Source of the DNA: Amyloporia xantha
Taxonomy: Eukaryota; Basidiomycota; Agaricomycetes; Polyporales; Adustoporiaceae
Assembly: GCA_036971615.1 (NCBI GenBank)
Contig: JAYKKR010000001.1
Coordinates: 2,852,001 to 2,916,000 of the forward strand
DNA: 64,000 nt
Reading direction: 5' to 3'
The number at the start of each line of letters is the position of its first letter. Positions within the stretch are counted from its first letter, which is position 1. The notes beneath the pieces were generated by a model. That model was not told the origin of the DNA. It saw nothing but the letters and a program-made list of their open reading frames with translations, and made no database searches. Positions 23,301 to 33,046 of the stretch are shown here, in pieces. A program made the translations under genes and the position numbers.

Positions 23301-23589
23301 CATGAAGGTCGCCACCCACACTCGTCAGAAGACAAAAGCTAAGGAGGAAAAGTTGAAAAAGCGAAGTCACCGCGTGAGCGAAGAGGAGGAAGAGGAGGAG
23401 GAAGCAGAGAAACCACCCCAACCTCGTGAAAAGCGAAAAAAGGCGGGTCGCTCAAAGCGGGCTCTGGCGGAGACTTATAGTGATGGCGAGGAAGAGCAGG
23501 GCGAGCCTGCCCCCGCCATTCGTAGGTCATCGCGCAAGACAGGTAGGGGAGCTCAGCCCCGACCCACTAAAGCGCGTGGTCGCCGTTAG
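20310..23589 (+). CDS. HMG-like/proline-rich nuclear-type protein, KDZ cargo (one-base lesion)
   Basis: Spliced model: exon 1 20310-20471; exon 2 from 20546 (QPLPNRRTPG) through an HMG-like segment (RDMYQEEHKTELLRVA ... YTKVVSEYWGKLDEDAKADY) to about 20820; then exons reading ADKELIPFLRKYARE, HDFNDEMENGKAFSKVDDW, CPWRALKVRGAEFIEAG; an acidic/basic region with KKKKKK; and a final long exon (WATWHNPHRHLSYMVHRHAHG, a Pro-rich zone from about 22480, a basic C-terminus ending at 23589). The frame is lost in a G run at 21603-21607 (one G short) and is otherwise continuous. The EEHK...WGKL pattern resembles HMG-like modules common in Agaricomycete proteins, suggesting DNA binding. Function in the element is unknown. 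Convergent with the next gene (220 bp). Confidence 0.6.
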
Positions 23590-23808
23590 AATACTATTTC
23601 TCATGTACACTACCTCGCATTTAAATTCAATGGCGATGATTGAACTCAGCGCTGCGAAGGATGGCGATGGCGTGCCGCTCCCTGTGCAAGCCCCCGTGGC
23701 TCACTGTGATGCCGAGGGTGTTGCCGTCATCGCACTCTCAATCTTACTGGTCGCTGGAGAGTGTACACAATGCATTCGTTTGAAAGTACAGCGAAGTTAC
23801 AAAAAGAA
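23590..23808. terminator. Convergent 3' ends of two cargo genes
   Basis: About 220 bp between converging stop codons, presumed to hold both poly(A) regions. No distinct signal is assigned. Confidence 0.3.
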
Positions 23809-26581
23809 TTATCTAAGGCGAAGGGGAGGCATCTCGGCGTCCTCGACAGCGACGGGTGATGTTGCGGCATCAGGCTCTCGCTCCTCCGCGGCCACGCTCG
23901 CCATCTCGTCGTCGTCGATCTCCAAGGAGAAACGCCTGATTGAAGGTGTGGAGCCACCGGCGGGCGTCGACAGAGCTTCATTCGTGAAGTCCGATTGATC
24001 TCCTACAGAGCCACGCTCTGAGGTAGACCACGAAATGGGAGTGGCTCCCTCGTGAGCGCTGTCCATGATCGCCCTCGCCTTGCGCTGTCGTTGCGCGTCC
24101 TGTTCCGCCTTCTGCACGAGCTCCACCGACAGATGCGCCTTGTCCAATAGCGTCTCGGCCTCCGCGTCGTTGTGGCGAGCGACGTCACGGCGCACTGACT
24201 CAAACTGCGCGATGAGTCCCTGTAATCTCGCCTCACCTGCCTCAATGCCCGCCATCGCCTGCCGCGTCCTCTCGCTCTCATCGCGCACGTTGTCCATCAA
24301 GGTGTCCACGCGCACCTCCATGTTCGCGACTTGGGCACCAAGGCGATCCATCGCCATGTTCTCCTTGGCTGCGCGCAGATCGTCCTGCAGAACCGTGACC
24401 ATCTCCTCGAGCGCGGCGATGCGGCGACGGAGTCCTCAGAGCGCACATCTTGCAGAGTCTGCTCCGCGCCTTCCACTCTTGCCAGTAGGCCGCCAATCTG
24501 CCCCTCGGCGTTATCAATGCGCTCGGTCATGTTGACCTGCTGCCTGTTGATGGCGAGCAGTGACTGCTGGAAGTTGTCGACCATGCTACCGAAGCGGTCT
24601 TGCCACGCGGTCATTATGTTGATGTTCTTCTCGAGTCGGTGGCCTTGCTCAGTGAGGTACGCCGTAAATGGCTGGAAATGAGACAGCTCCTGGTCCTGCG
24701 CGTAGCGCCCTTCATCCATGGCGGTGGGGTCCTTGGAGAATCCTACGTAGTGGTGGTACTCGCCATGGTGGTCTGGCAGCCACACATTGACTTGGTCAGT
24801 TGATCGCGCCGTCCAGAAAGAGTGAAGCCGACTTACATTTTACCTCGCCAGGCCTGAGCCCAAGCCGCGCCGAGCGATCGCTCGAGCTGCTGGCCTCTGC
24901 CTCCTGGAGAGGACGGTCCGCGCGCTCCTTGCCCTTCCCTTTAGCCACCGCTGGAGGTGGCTTCCCAACCCACGCCTTCATCGAGCTGAGCGACGTCTTC
25001 GGGAGCGGCGCTATTGGGCGGGACGCAGCCGCATCGCTAGTCGCTGACGCCACCCGCAGCTGGCTGTCCACCTCCGCGTCGTCCTTCGCATCGACATCCG
25101 CGCTACCCGCCTTGCCATCGTCCTTTTCCCCTTCTTCTTCATCCACATCCATCTCATCGCTCGCCTTCGATTCCGAACCCTTCGCCGCCGCCTTGCCCCG
25201 CTTGCCTCTATCCTCCACAAACTCCTTCCTCTCCTCATCCCAGCGCGGTGGAGGAGGCTTGATGCCATTGGCGAGGCTGTTCTTGATGACGTCCTGATAC
25301 TTGCTTGCCAGGACTGCACCGTAGGGGCCCCTGATCGGATTGCCGCTCAGGTTGTGTGGCACGATCGAGCAGCCTATCTTGCGCTTCAGGCAGCGCATGC
25401 AACGCCGACCGTCCACGACAGCAAGCCTGCATTCAGCTTTGGCCTTGGCGCAATTTCCGCAAGGCATCGCCTGAAGGCATGTCAGTCAGCATCGCTTGCC
25501 GCGCATCTGGTAAACGTACTCACCGAGACAAATGTCTCCGTCTCCTCCATCTCCTCACTCTCGCCTTGAGCATCCTCGTCCATGTCGTCATCTTCGGGCG
25601 CCGGCGAGGCCTTCGCCTTTCCCTTTCCCTTCCCCGTCGACGATCCCGCCTTCGCCTTCGACCGCGTCTGCCTGGCGTCATCATCCTTGCCCGCAGGAGA
25701 CTTGCGCGATGAAGCCTTCTCATTCGTCTTCGACGTCGATGGCCCCGCCTTCGTCTTCATCCGCGGCTCAGACTTGCCGGCCGTCGTTTCCTCTCCTGCC
25801 GCTTTCGCAGTGGTGGTCTTGACTCCGCCCTTGGATGCCGCCTTAGTTCCCGGCCGTCGTTGCAGCCCCTCCGCGCCGTGGCTTCTTCGTTACTGGTGCA
25901 GCGATGACGACACCCTCATCGCCGTCCGTCGCTGGCGTCGTTCCCTTTGACCTTCTAGAGGCCGCCCCTGCGTCGTCATCCGCCCCCTTCTTCGCCACTT
26001 TCCCTCGACTCCCGCCCGCCTCTGCCTCCTCCGTCACCCCACTTGGCCCCGCAACTCCATCCCCACCCAGCGCAACCTCGCTCGTACGCTTGCGCAACAG
26101 CGCTGCTGAGCCGTTAGTGATGACGTGGCGTATGGTTTCGCAGTGCACTCACCTTTCCACCAAAGGTTGCCCCCGAGGTCTTCGGCAATGTAATCGCCAT
26201 GCCACACGTATTTGGAGAGGCCATGGCTTTGAATGGCGGGGTCGTCAACCTTGATGGCAGTCAAGTCCACTCCGCGCTTCTTGTGCGACGCCACCGTGTA
26301 TTGCGCCATGGCGCTGACCAACAGCGGCGGCACTTGTAATCCCTCGCGGTGTTTTCCCAGCGCCTTGATCTTCGCGAAGATCGATTGCTAGAGGTGCCAT
26401 TATACAGACTCAGCGCCACAGTGCTCACCCTGATTGTGTTACAATCACTTACCACTTCCTCCCAGAAGTTGCTCTCAAACACCTTGTACTTCGCGTCGCG
26501 CTTCCCGGGCAGAAACTTCAGCGCCTCTTCCAGGCGCACTGCGGCGATGATGATGTCGCTGTTGATGCTGGAGGCGGACAT
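23809..26581 (-). CDS. Zn2Cys6-like cysteine cluster and coiled-coil protein, KDZ cargo (two one-base lesions)
   Basis: Starts at ATG 26581 (MSASSINSDIIIAAVRLEEA). The next exon reads LLVSAMAQYTVASHKKRGVD and GLSKYVWHGDYIAEDLGG. A long Lys/Ala/Ser-rich disordered region follows, then a six-cysteine motif spaced CX2CX6CX9CX2CX6C (CGNCAKAKAEC ... CMRCLKRKIGC), which fits the fungal Zn(II)2Cys6 consensus. An acidic stretch (DEMDVDEEEG), then WLPDHHGEYHHYVGFSKDP and a long heptad-rich coiled coil end at 23809. Frame is lost near 25851 (extra A in GGGAAC) and near 24435; the rest joins with good introns. The module order (helix, cysteine cluster, coiled coil) recalls, in a different order, the antisense gene of retroelements A and B. 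Divergent from the gene at 26830. A DNA-binding regulator is plausible but not shown. Confidence 0.6.
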
Positions 26582-26829
26582 GGTGGTAGAAGCAAGCGAG
26601 ATGGGATTTGACAGCTGTGGTGATGGCGGTGGTGGTGGTGGTGGTGGTGGTGGTAGAAGAAGAGACGAAGTCAGACCCACGCGGTGCATCGCGTTGGTTG
26701 ATGGCGGGCGCCTGGCGGAAAGATCCGCGCCCGTTCGATCGGCACCGCACGTGTTGCGCTCATGGGTATATTAGATGCCTCTAGACGAACTTGGCACGTT
26801 TCCGCATTCCTTCCGCCTTGCTTTCAACC
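26582..26829. promoter_or_regulatory. Divergent promoter between Zn-cluster gene and Ser/Pro-repeat gene
   Basis: A 248-bp spacer between divergent starts. It contains a GGTGGTGGT simple repeat near 26630-26653. A GTATATTA TATA-like site at 26766-26773 lies about 60 nt before the ATG at 26830. Confidence 0.4.
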
Positions 26830-28538
26830 ATGTCGGAACACGCAGACGAGCTAGGTGAGCACATCATGTAGATATCCTCACGCCAACCTGCGCTCACTCC
26901 CCTCAGCTCGCCAAATACTAGACTTCGACTCCTCGCCCATCAGAGGTGATGCCCCTCGCCCTACCCTGGACTTCGAGTCCTCGCCCATCAGAGGGGATGT
27001 CCCTCGCCCAACTCTGGACTTCGACTCCTCGCCCATCAGAGGGGATGTTTCTCGCCCAATTCTGGATGTGGTGTCTTCGCCTTCGCCTTCGCCTTCACGC
27101 ACTCTGCCACCAGCGCGTACGCTTGGCGATTTGTCCGCATCGCCATCGCCATCCCCGCCGCCGCTCAACTTTCGCTTTGCTATGTCGCCAACGCCTGACC
27201 TTGCCAACGTTCAGGGGGATCTGCACAACGTAGCACTCCTCTCGATATGCCGCCACCGCCGTCCGCGCCTACTTCAAAAAGACGTGTGGACCTCGTCTTC
27301 CCCCAATTAACGTCCCCTCAACTACGTAGGCCCACAATGCAGTCGGCATCTTCCCAAGATATAGATCTCTTCCGTCCATCGCTCAACATTTCGCCCTCAC
27401 CGCCGAATACCTCGCTATCAAGACAACCGTTGGATTTCACCTCGCAATCGCGAATGCAGACCTCACCTTTTAGATCCGCCCTGGACCTTTCGCCATCGCA
27501 GGTAAACACCCCGTTGCACCGTCCACAGCTTGACCTGGAGGCATCTCCAGAGCGAGTGCACAGCGCCCAGCCTACCTTCGAGTCGCCTGTCCCTCATCGT
27601 GCACACCTCGACTTGTCGCCATCGCTGTCTCCAGTCCTCCAGCTCCGCGATCAGCTGGATCTCCCGGCCACTCCATCCCCAGGTATGTCCACACTCATGT
27701 TTTTAAACCTATTTCCTACTGACACTCCATTCCTCTACTATTGAAGATAGAGGCGCGCCTATGGATGGCGTCGTGGATGGCGGCGTGGACGGCGGCGTGG
27801 ACGGCGGGATGGACGGCGCACTTGATCACGACCTTGCGCATAGCCAAGATGGCGATGTTGACATGGCGGATGAGCGCCTCATCCAACTCAATCGCCAGGT
27901 ATTTTGCCTCGCTTTCTCTTGCCTTTGTGTTTGAATACTCATAGACAGTACCTTGACATTATAAATGAGGTGTTGGACGAGCACAACATACCCCGCGGTC
28001 CTCTGGTAAGTGAAAGCCCTCCATCGCCTTCATCGTCATGCTGATACCACTCCAGGACTTGGAGGCACACCGTCAGCGGCTCAGAGACCGTGGCCAGGAT
28101 CTCCCTCGTACCTTCGCCCTCGCTCCCATTCTGGATCACGACGAGGACATCATTGACTCAAGTAAGTACAGCGAAATTCACCCTTTCACCATACTTAAAT
28201 ATGCAAAGAATTGGAGAATCCATACTTTGATGATGGCAGAGGCCACTCCCCAATAGCGCCATGAACGCCATCGAGATTAAATTCGGTATGACACTGCGCT
28301 CGCAATTTGCCATTCGCTAAAGAAAACAATAGAAGGTTTTCCTCGCGGAAGCGAAGAAAACTTGATGTTCCTTCAAGCGCAATCCCTGAGCGAGAGGTTA
28401 CGACGTATAGAAGAGGACATCGACGTCGCCAACGCAATCTTGAAGCTGCACCAGCCCATCAAATCCTTGCTCACAGCCAAGCCACCGCAGGACGGGACCA
28501 CTGGGGTTGAAGCCATGATGTGGAATGGCGAGATATAA
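26830..28538 (+). CDS. Ser/Pro-repeat protein with C-terminal helix, KDZ cargo (one-base lesion)
   Basis: ATG 26830 (MSEHADEL), then a 52-nt intron. The second exon has four imperfect repeats of about 20 residues built on LDFDSSPIRGDVPRPT. It continues as a Ser/Pro-rich zone with repeated (L/F)DLSPS-like motifs (DLFRPSLNISPS, ALDLSPSQVN, HLDLSPSLSP). The frame is lost in a G run near 27213-27217 (one G short). Later exons encode a Gly/Asp repeat (GGVDGGVDGGMDG) and helical segments (YLDIINEVLDEHNIPRGPL, LMFLQAQSLSERLRRIEED), ending WNGEI at 28538. No enzyme domain is visible. The repeats may be phosphorylation-rich linkers. Rightmost cargo gene, 200 bp from the right subterminal array. Confidence 0.55.
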
Positions 28539-28734
28539 TTCGTTATACAGTATATACTCCGATGTCGTTGGCATCAAGGACAAAATGTAGTCACAGAATA
28601 TTGAGTTGCTTTACCAATATACGCGAACACATGACCTGGCGGCGCCGATACCGCGCCATGAAAATACCATCCCAGTGGGCATACCAGGCCCATAAGCGCG
28701 GCGCGCCATGATGCGCGATATGAATACCACTGCA
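28539..28734. other. Spacer between last cargo gene and right subterminal array
   Basis: About 200 bp with no ORF or repeat I can support; it presumably holds the 3' end of the Ser/Pro-repeat gene. Confidence 0.4.
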
Positions 28735-29471
28735 TCCACCATCGGCCGACGCTACTTGAAGGCGATAATATACCACGGAAATATGGCGCACTCGGCCGCG
28801 CCGTGTCTAAAGGCTATATTATAGCCCTCGGCCGACGCTACTGGAAGGCGATAATATACCACGGAAATATGGCGCACTCGGCCGCGCCATGTCTACAGGC
28901 TATATTATACCCTCTCGGCCGACACTACTTGAAGGCAATAATATACCACGGAAATATGGCGCACTCGGCCGCGCCATGTCTACAGGCTATATTATACCCT
29001 CTCGGCCGACACTACTTGAAGGCGATAATATACCACGGAAATATGGCGCACTCGGCCGCGCCGTGTCTAAAGGCTATATTATACCCTCTCGGCCGACACT
29101 ACTTGCAGGCGAGAATATACCACAGAAATATGGCGCACTCGGCCGCGCCGTGTCTACAGGCTATATTATACCCTCTCGGCCGACGCTACTTGAAGGCGAG
29201 AATATACTACGGAAATATGGCGCACTCGGCCGCGCCGTATCTAAAGGCTATATTATACCCTCTCGGCCGACGCTACTTGAAGGCGAGAATATACCAGGGA
29301 AATATGGCGCACTCGGCCGCGCCGTATCTACAGGCTATATTATACCGTCTCGGCCGACCCTGCACTGCAGGCTATAGCGATGGCGTCGGCCGACGTCCGC
29401 TCTCCTTACTAAGTAATAAAAATTTCACCCATATCTCTCCCTATAGAGTAGGCTATAGTGACTGTATGGTG
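28735..29471. repeat. Right terminal inverted repeat with seven-unit 87-bp array
   Basis: Units start about every 87 bp (TATATTATA at about 28811, 28900, 28985, 29072, 29159, 29246, 29333). The outer ~130 bp are the reverse complement of 11190-11320. Because 87 is divisible by three, a fortuitous 240-codon ORF runs through the array; it is not a gene. Confidence 0.9.
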
Positions 29472-29480
29472 TGCCCACGC
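29472..29480. repeat. Right target-site duplication of the KDZ element
   Basis: TGCCCACGC, identical to 11175-11183. Confidence 0.85.
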
Positions 29481-31739
29481 TGCGTGGAGGAAATGCGGAA
29501 CTGTTCCGGCTTCAGGACAATCTGATCCACGTTGTCATCGTCATCTCCAACCTGGAGGTCCGGGCGACGAGACAAGGCGTCAGCCTTTCCATTCGACTTG
29601 CCCGACTTGTGAGTGATAACGAAATCAAAGCGGGACAGATACAGAGCCCATCTCGCTTGTCGTCGCGTGAGATGCTGAGCCGTGCGCCAATACTCGAGGT
29701 TCTTATGATCCGAAAGGATCTCGAACGTGTTAGGACAACCCTCGAGGTAATGACCCCAGTCCTCCAAAGCTTCAATTATCGCTAGCATCTCCTTGTCGTA
29801 GATCTCGTAATTACGTTGGGCAGAATCCATGCCCCGAGATCGGTAAGCCACCGGATGCCACTTGCCATCTTCCTGCTTTTGCGAAAGTACGCCACCGGTT
29901 GCGTACCCAGAGGCATCCACCTCTAGCCGCGTTTCCCGGTCTTGGTCATACAGTGCTAAGACAGGTGTGGTGCTAAAGCAGCGTTTCAGCTCCTCAAATG
30001 CCGACTGCTCTTCCTCACCCCACTGCCAGGGTACATTCCCAGTTAGACGATCAAGGGGTTGCGTGATCTTTGCAAAATCCTTGATGAAGCGACGATAGAA
30101 GTTGGCAAACCCTCGGAACTTCTGGATGTCTTTAACATTCCGAGGGGGGGGCCACTCCATGACTCCGCGGATCTTTGCAGGATCCATCGCCACTTCACCA
30201 TTCCCTACGATCATGCCTAAGTAGTCTGTTTTAGGAACGTCCCACTCGCACTTCTCCGGTTTCAGAAAGAGGTCGTTTTTCTGGAGGCGACGTAATACTT
30301 CACGGGTGATTTTCTCATGCTCCAGCTTATCCGTAGAGAAGATGAGAATGTCATTGAGGTAGACCGTGAGTTTTCCTTCTGCAATGAGATCTCCGAAGAT
30401 GTCGTTCATCATTGCTTGGAAGGTCGCCAGAGAATTGGTGAGACCGAAGAACATAACCAATGGTTCGTACAACCCTCGATTAGTTACAAATGCAGCCTTC
30501 CATTCGTCTCCGAGTTTGATCCGTACGTTATTATACCCCCATCTGATGTCGAACTTTGTAAAGATTGAGGCGCCTTTGAGTTTGTCGACAAGTTCGGAGA
30601 TTAATGGCAGCGGGTAACGATTTTTGACCGTGATCTCGTTAAGCCGTCGGTAGTCCTGTACGGGTCGAAGTGATCCATCCTTCTTTTTGATGAAGAAGAA
30701 GGGAGAGGATATAGGTGACTTCGACTCCCGTATATAACCTTTGGCTAGCTGCTCCTTAAGGAACTTGTCTAACTCGCCTTGTTCGTTGTGCGACAGTGGG
30801 TATACCCTCGAATGGAACATTTTTGCGTCAGGAATCAGCTCTATAGCATGATCATAAGGCTTATGCTCCGGAAGTCGTTCCGAGGCTTCTTTGGAGAAAA
30901 CCTTCAAGAACTCATGAAACTTTTCCGGCACCATTTCCTCGACGCTTTGGACCTTCCGCTTCTTGTACTCTTCTTCAGCAAGGATTTGTGAATATGTATG
31001 TCCTGCTGCAACATACAGTTGTGGAGCACCAGGGAGGTTGACACCACGCTCCCAGGCTTCAAGAAGGTCGTCTTCGTCCCATTCGACCGTTGGATCCGAC
31101 TCTGGTTCCTCCTCAGGTGATACCTTACTACGTACCTTGCCCTTGGTTGACCATTTGGCTTTCCGCAAACGTTTCTGCGCCGTGGGCCTGTCCCCCGTAT
31201 CACGCGTAGCCGCTGCATGTTCCGTCTGGCCAACCTGTCGGGCTTGACACGCTTCAGGACACCTATCTAATTTGAACGAGCCACTCTCCCAATCGATGTT
31301 AGGATTATGCTCGCGAAGCCAATTGAGCCCGACTATGACGTCTTCAGGCCCGATGTCTGTTACCGTAAATACCATCTTCTCGATATGGTCTCCTATCTGC
31401 ATCTGTAGCACAGCTATGTCCGTGATGCTTCCGTTTTTGTTGAGCGATCCATCGATGTTATATAGTGGAATGGGGCGCCCCAACTTCCGTGTTCGTACGT
31501 TGTTCTCTTTTACGAACTGCTCGTGAATAAACTTCGTGGTGGCACCGCTGTCCACCATGGCGATTACGTCTTTCTGCCGTTTTTCGCCGATTATCCGTAC
31601 TGGAATATGAAAATGTTGCGAATCATGATCTATTTCATATATATTTGCAGATTGTAGTACAGAAAATCGATTCGAGGAGGGCCCAGCGCGCACGGCAGCG
31701 AGCGTGGACCGGATCAAAAACGCTCCTCCTTCAGCGCGC
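29481..31739 (-). pseudogene. Element C protease, reverse transcriptase and RNase H
   Basis: Open without a stop across the segment. The aspartic protease site is AMVDSGATTKFIHEQF. RT motifs are SPFFFIKKKDGSLRPVQDYR, TKFDIRWGYNNV and, at 30350-30361, YLND in place of the usual YLDD, removing one catalytic Asp. FLGLTNSPATF-type sequence reads FGLTNSLATF. RNase H shows LEVDASGYATGG, YEIYDKEMLAII and SDHKNLEYW, ending SGKSNGKADALSRRPD. A stop just inside the KDZ right end (29453) is not part of the element. Upstream it joins gag at 44072 after removing element B. Confidence 0.85.
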
Positions 31740-32809
31740 TGATACGACCTACGAAACCCTAACCCCTAACCTGGGTGCGACCTAAAGGGACTAGAGAGAC
31801 GGATTATAGTCTTAGTGAGAGGGGAGTTAGCAGCAAGGTGTCCCGCGGTTCGAGGGAACACGAGAAACGCCTTTGAAGAGGCTACGAACGCTAGAGGAAC
31901 TTACGACGTAGCTCGACACGTCGTCGAAGCTACTCGGAGGCTGGGGGTAGTTAGTGGGGATCGGTAGAAACAATCGAAGCTCGATAGAGCTCTTCGATGT
32001 ATCGTAGAAGGAATAGAAATGCTTCGAGAGGGAGGACTTAGCTAGAATGTGGTTCGAGGCGCAACGCAGTTCTTCGATGGTAATCGAAGGCGATCGTAGG
32101 ATCAAGGTTCGTCGAGACGGTATCGACGAATAGACGCAGTGACGAGGTTTCGGACGAAGTAACGCGGTGAACGCAGTAGAAGGCTTAGACGCAGGGCAAA
32201 CTCGACTTATGAGCTCTGAACTCGAGGGGAAAAGGAACTTGTATTTGAGAGAGAAATACGACATGTTTTATACTACGAAAGAGAACGCTACGACTATCGA
32301 GAGTGGCACACTAGTACGAGTGGCTTTGCATTGTCCTACACGAGTCCGCCTCACCGAGTGGCACGTATCGAGGCCATCGGTCGTGTGACGTCATGCCGAG
32401 TGCGGAGAAGAGAAACATACGAGACACTTCGGACCGATATCCGTCGTCGAAGGCACGCCGCGAGGTTCGATACCTAATCGGGAAAGACCGGACGCGTCGG
32501 TGTGGCACGAAGCGATGCACGCGTTGGTCGAGCGGCGTCGAGGGGCCCTATTGTTCGCCGAATGCGGAAGATGGTCCTGGATCTAAGGGCGAGGCCTCGG
32601 AACGACCGCGCCGAGCTTCGAGCAAGGATAGCGAATGGTCGAAGATGTCGAAGAGTGTCGAAGGGTACTGAGCGTCGGGGGTCACATGCGTAGCATCGAA
32701 GAACGTCGAAGGCGAAATCAAAGGCCTGGGTGACTGAGCCGAAGTGCCGGGCGGGATGCGATTGCCGAAAAGAGCTGTATCGGGGCCCAGAGGGGCTTGG
32801 CGCCTATCA
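31740..32809 (-). repeat. 3' LTR of element B (1070 bp)
   Basis: TGATA/TATCA termini; near-identical to 43000-44071. Confidence 0.92.
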
Positions 32810-32842
32810 TCTCCTCCTTATTGAAATTTGGACCGTCCTCGG
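32810..32842 (-). promoter_or_regulatory. 3' polypurine tract of element B
   Basis: On the minus strand AATAAGGAGGAGA abuts the 3' LTR. The surrounding ~32 nt recur inside pol at 36373-36404. Confidence 0.65.
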
Positions 32843-32955
32843 TCCTCCACGTGATGCGAGAAGCGTGATGATCGTAAGTGGATGGAAGCGGCATGGCAAC
32901 CCGTGTCGGTTTCGAACGCCTCGTGGTCGGCGCTAAACGCTGGTCGAGAAGGGGA

Positions 32956-32961
32956 TATAAG
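32956..32961 (+). promoter_or_regulatory. TATA box of the antisense gene, element B
   Basis: TATAAG about 90 nt upstream of ATG 33047; conserved in position in element A. Confidence 0.5.
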
Positions 32962-33046
32962 CTGGGTGGACTTAGCCTCATTTTCCCCAGTCCCTCGTTC
33001 CTTCTTCGCTCAACTCGCCACCTCTTGCATACTCGCTGCTTCGAAA

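Larger units (their letters stand above)
11184..29471. mobile_element. 18.3-kb KDZ-type DNA transposon with TET/JBP and four other cargo genes
   Basis: The element lies inside the RNase H/integrase junction of retroelement C, flanked by the 9-bp direct repeat TGCCCACGC. Its ends are inverted repeats: after a few imperfect terminal bases, CAGTCA(T/C)TATAGCCTACTC is followed by about 130 nearly identical bases and then 87-bp subterminal arrays (four units left, seven right). The interior holds six genes in alternating orientation: a small gene (-), KDZ transposase (+), TET/JBP dioxygenase (-), HMG-like/Pro-rich (+), Zn2Cys6-like/coiled-coil (-), Ser/Pro-repeat (+). Known: KDZ transposases of basidiomycetes carry CxC-type cysteine clusters and co-occur with TET/JBP genes. 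Inferred: the whole unit moved together. The transposase copy has three apparent frameshifts, so this copy is probably immobile unless those are assembly errors. Confidence 0.9.

Noticed and set aside
28735..29400. Possible CRISPR-like regular repeats
   Set aside because: Units are directly adjacent 87-bp repeats without unique spacers, in a eukaryote, and form the transposon ends.
11184..29471. A Starship-type giant element
   Set aside because: No tyrosine-recombinase captain gene at an end; instead inverted ends, a TSD and a KDZ transposase.
28803..29525. 240-aa ORF with repeated YPLGRHYLKAIIY-type units
   Set aside because: It runs through the 87-bp subterminal array, whose length is a multiple of three, and into element C on the wrong strand.
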